Source: Chitinophagaceae bacterium UBA1953 (lineage in GTDB: Bacteria > Bacteroidota > Bacteroidia > Chitinophagales > Chitinophagaceae). Taken from it: 33,094 nt of DNA. Shown here one piece after another: positions 25,569 through 33,094 of this stretch. The stretch's first letter is position 1; each line of letters starts with the position of its first letter. Location: the NCBI GenBank assembly GCA_002336115.1, contig DDEN01000051.1:1-33094 (forward strand). Direction: 5' to 3'. The notes below the pieces were generated by a model. That model saw nothing but the letters and a program-made list of their open reading frames with translations. It was not told where the DNA came from and made no database searches. A program made the position numbers and the translations under genes.

Positions 25569-26111
25569 ATGCTGAATATGAATCCCTTTCTGATAGTTCA
25601 ATTTAGAAAAATATTTTTTTTGGGATGGGTGCTTTTTTGTATTAGCACAACAAAAGCACAGGGAACAGACTCCTTGGCTCTTTCAATAAAAGCAAAGCTG
25701 AAGGTTCCTTTTGGAACAATTGAAAAGATGCATGTCGAAATTGTTGATGGAGATGAATTACGAATGAAGGGTTATGCAGGCATGTTCCTGTTTCGTGTAT
25801 TAAGAGTTGGTAACAAGAAATTAGCTGCACCAGTTATAATCGAGTTTAAAGATGAAACCGGCAAGTTTCCAAATGAAATGTTTGGATTATATAAATATTT
25901 GTATGGAAAGACTACGGGTGCTCTTTCTTTAAAGGAAGAAGAAACAATGAAAAAGAAATATGTTGGAAAAATGTTCGAAATAATCGGATATGAAACAGGG
26001 AGCTTTGTGGGTGTCCCGGATGGTTATTTTAAATACCAGGAAATTCGACAAAATATTGGCTTTGGTTTTAAGAATTACATTATTGTTATTGCGCTTGCTA
26101 ATGAAAAATAA
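25569..26111 (+). CDS. Exported protein of unknown function
   Basis: A 180-residue protein with a signal peptide (hydrophobic stretch IFFLGWVLFCIST, likely cleavage after KAQ). The mature part is mainly beta (KLKVPFGTIEKMHVEIVDGDELRMKGYAGMFLFRVLRVG) with a conserved-looking IIEFKDETGKFP. I do not recognise a family. A second in-frame ATG at 25578 is an alternative start. The gene is AT-rich relative to the ligase gene upstream, and is followed 94 bases on by another exported unknown. It has no obvious terminator. No function is proposed. Confidence 0.6.
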   Translation: MLNMNPFLIVQFRKIFFLGWVLFCISTTKAQGTDSLALSIKAKLKVPFGTIEKMHVEIVDGDELRMKGYAGMFLFRVLRVGNKKLAAPVIIEFKDETGKFPNEMFGLYKYLYGKTTGALSLKEEETMKKKYVGKMFEIIGYETGSFVGVPDGYFKYQEIRQNIGFGFKNYIIVIALANEK

Positions 26112-26205
26112 CCAAGCTGGCAAACCCACACTTTGAGGTGACACTCATCGAAAATTCATGACCGACAGGAGAATGAGTTTAAATTGATTTTATTCTGAAT
26201 AATTA

Positions 26206-26736
26206 ATGAAATTGATAAACGCTTTTTGTATGAATAAAGCATTGTTGTTATTAATTCTCCTGTTTTCTGAACCCTCTTTTTCACAATCGACTAATGAGAG
26301 ATCTTATGGAGGCATAAATGGATTGGCTATCATAGATTCAATCACTGTAAACGAAATAACCGGTCGGTTTACTGTAAGCGATGGATTTGGTGGTTACGAC
26401 CTGCTCATAAATGATAACTATACTTACTTAAAAAGAAGTCTTGACTGTTATATCAAATCTAACGTTGATACGGGTAAATGGTCAATCAAGAAGGGGAGCC
26501 ATATAATACTATCCTCTAGAAGAGAAAAATTCATTTTTACGTTATTTAGGTTTGATCAGTTTTATTTTCTTATTACTTCCTCTCAGGCAAAAAATTTCTT
26601 ATCAGATATTACTTCAGCAAGATCAGAACTGAAATATGCAAAGCCATTTACAACGGATAACAAAACGTATAGTGCAGATTTTCTTGTGGCGTTTATGTTG
26701 AAGAAAAAATATTATGGCAAAGAAATATCAGATTAA
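26206..26736 (+). CDS. Small exported protein of unknown function
   Basis: A 176-residue protein with a signal peptide (KALLLLILLFSEPSFSQ). The start may be the ATG at 26206 or that at 26230, which gives a more compact signal. The middle (DTGKWSIKKGSHIILSSRREKFIFTLF) has the pattern 'GTW.....LIL.S' found in small secreted beta proteins of Bacteroidota. No enzyme motif is seen. It is AT-rich like its upstream neighbour and lies in the same direction; whether they form an operon is uncertain. Confidence 0.58.
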   Translation: MKLINAFCMNKALLLLILLFSEPSFSQSTNERSYGGINGLAIIDSITVNEITGRFTVSDGFGGYDLLINDNYTYLKRSLDCYIKSNVDTGKWSIKKGSHIILSSRREKFIFTLFRFDQFYFLITSSQAKNFLSDITSARSELKYAKPFTTDNKTYSADFLVAFMLKKKYYGKEISD

Positions 26737-26800
26737 TTCTATTACGAATTTTCTTTATGGATTTTTTCCGCATCTGCATCATTGAAAAAATTTCCAATCA

Positions 26801-27442
26801 ATGCTTCGTTTTCTTCTTGTCTTGCTGATTTGTGCCGGAGGCTTTTTTATTATCCAGTCAGTTTATCATCCAGTCAATATCAATCTTCCTAAAATAAACA
26901 AAACAATAGAATCAAAGGCACCCGATGCTGCAGCCATTGCATTAAAACAGAAAGCTACCGAAGCAAAAGCATTTGCAGCAGCTCATCAATATAATAACTC
27001 CATTTGCTTTTTGGTTGATATGAAAATACGTTCCGGACAAAACCGGTTTTTTGTTTATGATCTTAACAAAAACAAAGTTTTGAAATCGGGAGTGGTTACG
27101 CATGGCCGCTGCAATGAACGCTGGCTTGAAGGAAGACGATATGGTAATGAGCCCGGCTGCGGCTGCACATCCTTGGGCAGGTACAGGATTGGTACACCGT
27201 ATAATGGAAGATTTGGCTTGGCGTATAAACTGTACGGACTTGATTCAACCAACAGCAATGCCTTTCAGCGTTTTGTTGTGCTGCATTCGCATGCATGTGT
27301 TCCGGAAACAGAAGTGTACAATGAAATTTGCCAGAGCGATGGTTGCCCTACAGTTGCTCCTGGTTTTCTTCAGCAACTGAAAACATACATCGATCATTCG
27401 GCAAAGCCGGTGTTGTTGTGGATTTATGAAAGCGGGGAGTAG
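26801..27442 (+). CDS. Murein L,D-transpeptidase catalytic-domain protein (YkuD_2 type)
   Basis: A 213-residue protein with an N-terminal membrane anchor or uncleaved signal (residues 3-20). The catalytic domain runs from about 66 to 210: FLVDMKIRSGQNRFFVYDL, VVTHG, CGCTSLGRYRIG, FGLAYKLYGLD, and the active-site region LHSHACVPETEVYNEICQSDGCPTV with His162/His164 and the nucleophile candidate Cys182. This family cross-links peptidoglycan or attaches proteins to it; activity of the YkuD_2 group in Bacteroidota is inferred by family. A dispersed repeat lies just after the stop codon. Confidence 0.9.
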   Translation: MLRFLLVLLICAGGFFIIQSVYHPVNINLPKINKTIESKAPDAAAIALKQKATEAKAFAAAHQYNNSICFLVDMKIRSGQNRFFVYDLNKNKVLKSGVVTHGRCNERWLEGRRYGNEPGCGCTSLGRYRIGTPYNGRFGLAYKLYGLDSTNSNAFQRFVVLHSHACVPETEVYNEICQSDGCPTVAPGFLQQLKTYIDHSAKPVLLWIYESGE

Positions 27443-27446
27443 ATTA

Positions 27447-27604
27447 CACGAATTGATAGAAACGCTGATGACGCAGATTAGACGGATTTGCGCTGATTAA
27501 AACATAATTTGTATTTATCCATGCACCTGTAGCAACCCCTTTTCTGCATTTCTTTGACTCCTTGCGTGAAAAAAATCAGCTAAAATCAGTTCTATCCGTT
27601 AAAT
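27447..27604. repeat. Degenerate inverted dispersed repeat between the L,D-transpeptidase and FAD/Fe-S genes
   Basis: The left half (27447-27500) contains an ACGCTGATGACGCAGATTA-like string followed by GGATTTGCGCTGATT. The right half (27572-27604) reads AATCAGC...AAATC..GTTCTATCCG, an imperfect reverse complement of the left. I recall similar ACGCTGATGACGCAGATT strings between genes in other Bacteroidota. No reading frame of note is present. The remaining bases to 27708 hold a possible -7 box (TAATTTCG near 27663-27670) for the next gene. Confidence 0.55.
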
Positions 27605-27708
27605 ATGTGTTTCTATCTTCTTCCTTAAAAACAAAACTAACATCCATCAGCCCATCATGTCTTAATTTCGTTCCGACGAAGATTATTCACTACCCTTAAA
27701 TCCAGGTG

Positions 27709-30645
27709 ATGAAGGAGAAGTTACAGCAGTTGTCGGAACAATTGGAAGGCGACCTTTTTTTCGATACAACTATCAGAACATTATACGCAACAGATGCTTC
27801 GGCTTACAGGGAAATGCCGCTTGCCGTTTCCATTCCTCATACAAAAGATGATCTGAAAAAGCTGATTGCATTTGCAGCAGCTAATCAAACTTCATTGATT
27901 CCACGTACTGCAGGTACTTCACTTGCAGGGCAAGTGGTGGGTAATGGCATTGTAGTGGATGTTTCAAAATATTTTACACAAATCATTGAGTTAAATAAAG
28001 AAGAACATTGGGTGAGAGTTGAGCCCGGCGTGATCCGTGATGAACTCAATATGTTCCTCAAACCTTATGGTTTATTCTTTGGACCCGAAACTTCAACTGC
28101 CAACCGTGCAATGATTGGTGGTATGGTTGGGAATAATTCCTGCGGTTCAAATTCAGTTGTTTACAGAAGTGTAAGAGAACATTTGCTGGAAGTAAAAGCA
28201 TTGCTGAGTGATGGTTCGGAAGCTGAATTTAAAACACTGAACATTGAGGAGTTTCATACGAAATGTGAGCTGGATAACCTGGAAGGAAAAATTTATAAAA
28301 ACATCCGCAGCCTGTTAAGCAATTACGATAACCAGGTTGAAATACGGAAAGAGTTTCCAAAGAAAACTGTTGAGCGCAGAAATACAGGTTATGCTATAGA
28401 TCTGTTGGTGGAAACTTCACCGTTTACTGCAGGCGGCGAAGAGTTTAATTTCTGTAAACTCATTGCAGGTTCGGAAGGAACATTAGCTTTTATTACTGAA
28501 ATTAAACTGAATGTTGTTCCGCTGCCACCAAAAGAAATTGGTTTGATGTGTGTGCATTTTAATTCGGTGGATGAATCGCTTCATGCCAACTTAATTGGTT
28601 TGAAGTACGGACCAAGTGCAAGTGAACTCATTGATCATTACATTTTAGAATGTACCAAGAACAATATTCAACAAAGCAAGAACCGCTTTTTTGTGCAGGG
28701 CGATCCTGGTGCTATTCTTGTATTTGAGTTCAGCAAAAATACAAGGGAAGAAATTCTGGAGATCACCAATAAACTGGAAGCTGAATTACGTGCTGCAGGT
28801 TATGGTTATCATTTCCCTGTTTTGTTTGGAGCAGATACCAAAAAGATATGGACATTACGCAAAGCCGGACTTGGTTTATTAGGTAATCTTCCCGGCGATG
28901 AAAAAGCAGTAGCAGTGATAGAAGATACAGCAGTGGATGTAAATGATCTGCCTGAGTTTATCCGTGAATTTAATGTAGTACTGAAAAAGCATGGATTGTA
29001 TTCGGTGCATTATGCACATGCAGGTTCGGGTGAAATACATCTGCGTCCCATTATCAATTTAAAAACAGTTGAAGGTAACCAGCTCTTCCGCACCATTGCT
29101 GAAGAAGTGGCTGCACTGGTAAAAAAATACAAAGGTTCTTTGAGTGGCGAGCATGGTGATGGACGTTTGCGTGGTGAGTTTATTAAACAAATGGTGGGAG
29201 AGAAAAACTATGAATTGCTGAAGCAGGTGAAGTATGCCTGGGATCCCAGCAATATTTTCAATCCCAACAAAATTGTTGACACTCCTCCAATGAATACGAT
29301 GCTGCGTTACGAACCCGGGCAGTTTACACCTGAGTTCAAAACCATCTTTCGTTTTCATCAGCAAAATATATTGCAGCATGCAGAACAATGTAATGGTTCG
29401 GGCGACTGCCGCAAAACTCATCTCAGCGGCGGAACCATGTGCCCATCGTTCATGGCTACACGAAATGAAAAAGATACTACAAGAGCAAGAGCAAATATTC
29501 TCCGTGAGTTCTTAACTCATTCAAACAAAGTAAACCGTTACGATCATAAAGAAATTTATGAAGTGATGAGTTTGTGTTTAAGTTGTAAGGCCTGTAAGAG
29601 TGAATGTCCTTCCAATGTGGATATGGCAAAACTGAAAGCAGAATTTTTGCAGCATTATTATGATGCAAATGGTGTTCCGTTCCGTTCAAAAATGATTGCC
29701 AATTTTTCAATGGCCGCTAAGCTTGGTTCCATTGCACCATCGCTTTATAATTTCTTCATGACCAATCCACTCACGAGCAATATCATTAAACGTACTGTTG
29801 GGTTTGGAGTGAAACGTTCAATGCCAACTTTGTCGAAGGTTACATTAGAAAAGTGGTTTGAGAAAAATTCAAAAGTTAAAAGTGAAAAGTTAAAACCAGA
29901 AAGCAACAGTCAACAACCAACTGTTTTTTTATTTTGTGATGAGTTCACCAATTACAACGATGCACCCATTGGTGCAACGACAGTTCAGTTGCTGAAGAAA
30001 CTGGGCTACAATGTAGAAATACCGAAGCATGTTGAAAGCGGAAGAGCGTGGATGTCGAAAGGGTTAATCCGCAAAGCACAGGAAATTGCCAATACAAATA
30101 TTTCATTGCTGAAAGATGTGATTACTGCCGAAACTCCATTGATTGGAATTGAACCATCAGCAATATTAACGTTCAGAGATGAATATCCTGATCTTGCAAG
30201 TGATGAAAACCTTGCAGCAGCAAAAGAACTTGCAAAAAATACATTGTTTATTGATGAGTTTCTGGCAAGAGAAATTGAAAAAGGAAACATCAGCAAAGAA
30301 CAATTCACCAAAGAACCAAGGCTGATTCAGTTGCACGGGCATTGTCAGCAGAAATCGGTTGGTTCGCTGGCAGATTCGGTGAAAGTATTAAGCTTGCCTG
30401 AAAATTATAAAGTGGAAACCATCCCTTCGGGTTGTTGCGGTATGGCGGGTTCGTTTGGTTATGAAAAAGAGCATTACGATCTTTCGATGCAGATTGGAGA
30501 ACTGGTTCTGTTTCCAACTATACGTAAGCAGGCTGATGATACAATTATTGCAGCGCCGGGTACAAGTTGCCGTCACCAGATAAAAGATGGAACTGCAAAA
30601 AAAGCATTGCACCCGGTGGAAGTGTTGTTTGATGCGTTGGTGTGA
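27709..30645 (+). CDS. Fused FAD-linked oxidase / Fe-S oxidoreductase (GlcD-GlcF-like)
   Basis: A 978-residue fusion protein. The N-terminal half is a PCMH-type FAD domain (IPRTAGTSLAGQVVGNGIVVDVSKY, then GPETSTANRAMIGGMVGNNSCGSN) followed by the cap with HAGSGEIHLRP and SGEHGDGRLRGEF. The middle carries two 4Fe-4S sites: CNGSGDC...MCPSF, then CLSCKACKSECP (about 623-634). The C-terminal part is a CCG-type domain with GHCQQK and PSGCCGMAGSFGYE (about 906-919). The layout is that of D-lactate/glycolate/2-hydroxyacid dehydrogenases fused as in YdiJ; the substrate is not determined. A repeat-derived linker lies at about residues 722-735. The ATG at 27709 is chosen over the GTG at 27706. Confidence 0.9.
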   Translation: MKEKLQQLSEQLEGDLFFDTTIRTLYATDASAYREMPLAVSIPHTKDDLKKLIAFAAANQTSLIPRTAGTSLAGQVVGNGIVVDVSKYFTQIIELNKEEHWVRVEPGVIRDELNMFLKPYGLFFGPETSTANRAMIGGMVGNNSCGSNSVVYRSVREHLLEVKALLSDGSEAEFKTLNIEEFHTKCELDNLEGKIYKNIRSLLSNYDNQVEIRKEFPKKTVERRNTGYAIDLLVETSPFTAGGEEFNFCKLIAGSEGTLAFITEIKLNVVPLPPKEIGLMCVHFNSVDESLHANLIGLKYGPSASELIDHYILECTKNNIQQSKNRFFVQGDPGAILVFEFSKNTREEILEITNKLEAELRAAGYGYHFPVLFGADTKKIWTLRKAGLGLLGNLPGDEKAVAVIEDTAVDVNDLPEFIREFNVVLKKHGLYSVHYAHAGSGEIHLRPIINLKTVEGNQLFRTIAEEVAALVKKYKGSLSGEHGDGRLRGEFIKQMVGEKNYELLKQVKYAWDPSNIFNPNKIVDTPPMNTMLRYEPGQFTPEFKTIFRFHQQNILQHAEQCNGSGDCRKTHLSGGTMCPSFMATRNEKDTTRARANILREFLTHSNKVNRYDHKEIYEVMSLCLSCKACKSECPSNVDMAKLKAEFLQHYYDANGVPFRSKMIANFSMAAKLGSIAPSLYNFFMTNPLTSNIIKRTVGFGVKRSMPTLSKVTLEKWFEKNSKVKSEKLKPESNSQQPTVFLFCDEFTNYNDAPIGATTVQLLKKLGYNVEIPKHVESGRAWMSKGLIRKAQEIANTNISLLKDVITAETPLIGIEPSAILTFRDEYPDLASDENLAAAKELAKNTLFIDEFLAREIEKGNISKEQFTKEPRLIQLHGHCQQKSVGSLADSVKVLSLPENYKVETIPSGCCGMAGSFGYEKEHYDLSMQIGELVLFPTIRKQADDTIIAAPGTSCRHQIKDGTAKKALHPVEVLFDALV
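29871..29895. repeat. 11-bp direct repeat in the interdomain linker of the FAD/Fe-S gene
   Basis: AAAAGTTAAAA occurs at 29871-29881 and 29885-29895, separated by GTG. In frame it codes KVKSEKLK in a linker before the CCG domain. Such 'aaaagttaaaagtgaaaagt' runs are more usual between genes; a related run is at 2860-2890. Confidence 0.75.
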
Positions 30646-30888
30646 AAAGGGTTGTTCAATAACACGAATTGTAAAGAATTATCAGGATTGTTTTTAGAAA
30701 AGGTGTTTGATCATAAAGCAATGTGAATGATTATTTATGAAATCATCTTCTTTATTTTTATAATGATGCTTTTTCTATAACGTTCCCTCCGGGTGAATTT
30801 TTCCCGAACTGCAATTATAATTATTCATTGTTTTTTGTTTAAAACAGAGTCATAAGAACAATCCGTTTTTTCCATCATCTGAAATCTT

Positions 30889-30896
30889 TATCTTCG
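30889..30896 (+). promoter_or_regulatory. Candidate -7 box TATCTTCG for pyrH
   Basis: TATCTTCG, one change from TAnnTTTG, is followed by four bases and the pyrH ATG, as for holB. A T-rich run (30866-30872) lies about 17 bases upstream where a -33 element would be. Confidence 0.55.
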
Positions 30897-30900
30897 CAGT

Positions 30901-31617
30901 ATGCTTCCAAAATACAAACGCATCCTCCTCAAATTATCAGGTGAATCTTTAATGGGCGACAAAAACTTCGGGATGGATTCTGCTGTTATTTCGCAATATG
31001 CCCAGGATATTAAAAGCATTACAGAGCTTGGTGTACAGGTGGCGATAGTGATAGGGGGAGGAAATATTTATCGTGGAATGAATGAAGCAGAAACCGGTAT
31101 TGAGCGGGCGCATGGCGATTATATGGGCATGCTTGCAACTTTAATTAACGGAATGGCTTTACAGGCCGGTTTGGAAAAAGCAGGTGTATATACCCGTTTG
31201 CAAAGCGCCATTAAAATGGAGCAGGTTGCTGAGCCTTATATCCGTAGGCGTGCAATACGTCATTTAGAAAAAGGAAGGGTGGTGATATTTGGAGCAGGTA
31301 CAGGTAACCCATATTTTACAACTGATACTGCCGGCTCATTAAGAGCAATTGAAATAAATGCAGATGTGATTCTGAAAGGAACAAGGGTTGATGGTATTTA
31401 CACAGCCGATCCTGAAAAAGATCCCAAAGCAACGAAATACGAAAAAATTACATTCAGAGAATGTATTGATAAAAACCTGCGTGTAATGGATATGACCGCT
31501 TTTACACTTTGCATGGAAAATAATCTGCCTATTATTGTATTTGATATGAACAGGCCCGATAATCTGCGACGTGTTGTTACTGGCGAACAGGTGGGAACAA
31601 TTGTTACAACCGGATAA
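30901..31617 (+). CDS. pyrH: UMP kinase
   Basis: A 238-residue kinase of normal bacterial PyrH length. It has the KLSGESLMG phosphate-binding start (11-19), GGGNIYRG (52-59), the HGDYMGMLATLINGMAL segment (71-87), and FGAGTGNPYFTTDTAGSLRA (130-149), which is specific to UMP kinases of the amino-acid kinase fold. It makes UDP from UMP and ATP. In many genomes frr follows; here a coiled-coil gene follows after 116 bases and frr is not in the window. The start codon lies four bases after the -7 box. Confidence 0.96.
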   Translation: MLPKYKRILLKLSGESLMGDKNFGMDSAVISQYAQDIKSITELGVQVAIVIGGGNIYRGMNEAETGIERAHGDYMGMLATLINGMALQAGLEKAGVYTRLQSAIKMEQVAEPYIRRRAIRHLEKGRVVIFGAGTGNPYFTTDTAGSLRAIEINADVILKGTRVDGIYTADPEKDPKATKYEKITFRECIDKNLRVMDMTAFTLCMENNLPIIVFDMNRPDNLRRVVTGEQVGTIVTTG

Positions 31618-31733
31618 TATACACAGCTCCGCATTGATTGGGGATAAATTTCTGCCTTACCATCTTTATCAGGTTTTCTGAAGGGTTTACCTTTCAGATA
31701 AATTAATTTGTTTTATAACAAAAGCATTGCAAA

Positions 31734-32750
31734 ATGTTGTTAACTCTTCTTGAAATCCGTATATCTGTTCCTGAAATTATCATGTTCCAGGTTGGGGCTC
31801 TTGTACTTGGGTTTGTGATTCATTATTTCTGGAATATGCGTCATGGCAGCCAGTTTGATCAGCAACTGGATGTGGAAAAATATGAGCGTGAGGCACACGA
31901 CTGGCGCATGAAATATTACAACATTCTCGAAAACCAGAAAGAATCGGGCGAACATTTACAAAAAGAGCTTTCAAGCGCACAGGATAATGAACGCATTTTA
32001 TTGGAAGAACTGGATGAAGTAAAAGCGCTGAATAAGGAACTGATGCAGAAACAACGGGAAGCCCCTGTTGTTATAACACAACAAACTTCAGGTGAGGAAG
32101 TTTCTCCGGCCGAATATCTTGCACAACTTAAATCGGCACAGGATCATTTACTGCAGCACAATCAAAATATTTCACGGTTGCTGGAACAGGTTGAACTGCT
32201 TGAAAAAGTGGAACAAAAACACCAGTCAACATTACAGCAAAACCAGTTTTTGAATGAGCAGTTAATAAGCCTGCGCCGTTCTTTACAGGAAAAAGAAGCA
32301 GAGCTGAATGCCATTCGTGAACAAACAGTGCTTACACAGGAAATGAAGAACAGGCTTGAAACAGCTTATGATGAGTTTAATGAACTGCAATCAAAGCTTG
32401 TGAAAGTTGAACAGCAGCTTTCTGTACCACAGGCCAATGTGTTGAAGTATGATGAACTTGAGGAAGCGAATCATTTACTTTCAGTGGAGTTAAATGATCT
32501 GCGGATGAAATACAGAGATGTGGTTGAAGAAAATTCAAGATTATCGCAGGAGGCAACTGAACTTGAAAGCAAACTGAAGGAAGCAAATATGCAGCGCCAG
32601 CAACTGCACAAGCGTAATGAATTTCTGGAAGAGCTGAATAGAGATCTGCAGCAGGTTTCAGATCATAATAAAAAACTGGAAGCGCAGCTTTCACGTTTAT
32701 CAGAAATTGAAGTAATGCTTGCAAAAATTTCTGCGGGTCAAAAACTGTAA
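31734..32750 (+). CDS. Membrane-anchored long coiled-coil protein
   Basis: A 338-residue protein. Residues 15-34 (IIMFQVGALVLGFVIHYFWN) form one membrane segment close to the N-terminus. The rest, from about 45 to 330, is almost all heptad-patterned coiled coil rich in Glu, Gln, Leu and Lys (for example LLEQVELLEKVEQKHQSTLQ, ATELESKLKEANMQRQQLHK, LEELNRDLQQVSDHNKKLEA), with one break around QREAPVVITQQTSGEEVSPAEYL. No catalytic motif. It may be a structural protein tethered to the inner membrane. It may share a transcript with pyrH (116 bases upstream). A hairpin terminator follows. Confidence 0.82.
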   Translation: MLLTLLEIRISVPEIIMFQVGALVLGFVIHYFWNMRHGSQFDQQLDVEKYEREAHDWRMKYYNILENQKESGEHLQKELSSAQDNERILLEELDEVKALNKELMQKQREAPVVITQQTSGEEVSPAEYLAQLKSAQDHLLQHNQNISRLLEQVELLEKVEQKHQSTLQQNQFLNEQLISLRRSLQEKEAELNAIREQTVLTQEMKNRLETAYDEFNELQSKLVKVEQQLSVPQANVLKYDELEEANHLLSVELNDLRMKYRDVVEENSRLSQEATELESKLKEANMQRQQLHKRNEFLEELNRDLQQVSDHNKKLEAQLSRLSEIEVMLAKISAGQKL

Positions 32751-32770
32751 AACCCAACAGCTATAAACAG

Positions 32771-32801
32771 AAAAAGGATGGTGTTTTTGCCATCCTTTTT
32801 T
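32771..32801. terminator. Bidirectional terminator between the coiled-coil gene and the bTHX gene
   Basis: An 11-bp stem (32771-32781 with 32790-32800) with A and T runs and an 8-base loop, between two convergent genes. Confidence 0.88.
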
Positions 32802-32818
32802 ATTTCTTTAGTGTGTTG

Positions 32819-32935
32819 TTACGCTTTCTTTGCGTCTTTTTTCGCAGCTTTCTTGGCAACTTTTGCAGGGCGGCTTTTTCCGAAAGAACCTTTAAAGCGT
32901 TTGCCTTTTGCTGTTTTTTTATCACCTCTTCCCAT
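32819..32935 (-). CDS. 30S ribosomal protein bTHX, 38 residues
   Basis: A very small, strongly basic protein read from the ATG at 32933-32935. It opens MGRGDKKTAKGKRFKGSFGKSR, matching the bTHX signature 'MG(K/R)GD.(K/R)T..GK...G.(F/Y)GK.RP' seen in Thermus and Bacteroidota, where it sits in the head of the 30S subunit. The remaining residues are Lys/Ala-rich, longer than the Thermus form. It lies between a terminator and the HU gene, both on the minus strand side, and is short enough to be missed by length-filtered gene finding. Confidence 0.9.
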   Translation of the reverse strand: MGRGDKKTAKGKRFKGSFGKSRPAKVAKKAAKKDAKKA

Positions 32936-32996
32936 AGTAAATTTTATTTGATGTTAATTGAAATCTGAAGATAAATTAAAAAACCATGTTTATCAA

Positions 32997-33029
32997 AAAG
33001 AGCAGGAAAGCTTTTGTTCCCTGCTCTTT
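32997..33029 (-). terminator. Terminator after the HU gene
   Basis: A 10-bp stem AAAGAGCAGG (32997-33006) with CCTGCTCTTT (33020-33029), T-rich on the minus-strand 3' side, 17 bases past the HU stop. Confidence 0.8.
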
Positions 33030-33046
33030 CTGAATAATTCAGGTAA

Positions 33047-33094
33047 TTAGAGCTTTGCAGCTAATTCTTTACCGGCCTTAAACTTGGCAACTTT
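33047..33094 (-). CDS. HU-family DNA-binding protein, C-terminal end only
   Basis: Fifteen codons and a stop are visible at the window edge. On the minus strand they read KVAKFKAGKELAAKL, which fits the C-terminal strand and helix of HU/IHF-family proteins (usual form 'P.FK.GK.L...'). The rest lies beyond the window. HU is a small nucleoid protein that bends DNA. Assignment rests on this short stretch alone, so it is good but not certain. Confidence 0.8.
   Translation of the reverse strand, partial: KVAKFKAGKELAAKL

Noticed and set aside
30780..30820. Short CGGG/CCCG hairpin upstream of pyrH
   Set aside because: The stem is only four to five pairs with no T tract in the right place; not enough to call a terminator or riboswitch.
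1..33094. CRISPR arrays, tRNA or rRNA genes, phage genes, transposases, restriction or toxin-antitoxin systems
   Set aside because: I looked for regular spaced repeats, cloverleaf-like segments and family motifs of such systems in all gaps and found none.

Overview
The window is chromosomal DNA from a member of the Bacteroidota, most likely Chitinophagaceae or a close relative. The signs are Bacteroidota-type promoters (TAnnTTTG at -7), few Shine-Dalgarno sites, a type IX secretion sorting domain in a broken gene, a fused FAD/Fe-S oxidoreductase, a YkuD_2-type L,D-transpeptidase, the small ribosomal protein bTHX, and family members such as AIM24/TIGR00266 and DUF1015. No rRNA, tRNA, CRISPR array, phage or insertion sequence was seen.

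Layout. 1-1480: the 3' end of the translational GTPase gene typA/bipA, a tubby/LURP-one-like gene, and two strong hairpin terminators. 1482-6640: ricT and holB on the minus strand, separated by an AT-rich WG-repeat gene facing the other way, then a truncated and frameshifted remnant of an FG-GAP/IPT/T9SS surface protein. 6660-7457: an AIM24-family gene. 7782-14813: a leftward tetR-tolC-MFP-RND efflux operon whose promoter is overlapped by a 12-bp-arm palindrome. 14952-16580: a DUF502 membrane protein and an S1/P1-like zinc hydrolase. 16590-19078: a divergent pair, amidohydrolase and serC. 19147-20929: a divergent pair, an HTH-type unknown protein and a secreted barrel-like protein, with a large palindrome between them. 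21131-25332: DUF1015, a TPR protein and a long-chain acyl-CoA ligase. 25569-27442: two AT-rich secreted unknowns and an L,D-transpeptidase. 27709-30645: the fused FAD/Fe-S dehydrogenase. 30901-33094: pyrH, a membrane-anchored coiled-coil protein, bTHX and the 3' end of an HU gene.

Most of the content is housekeeping or common envelope functions. I do not see a clear new multi-gene defence or metabolic system. The strongest unexplained signals are regulatory and evolutionary: the operator/promoter overlap in front of tetR; a repeated -7-box-N4-ATG arrangement that suggests leaderless mRNAs for serC, holB, pyrH and an amidohydrolase; the large palindrome in front of the HTH gene; and repeat-like sequence carried in frame inside holB and the FAD/Fe-S gene.
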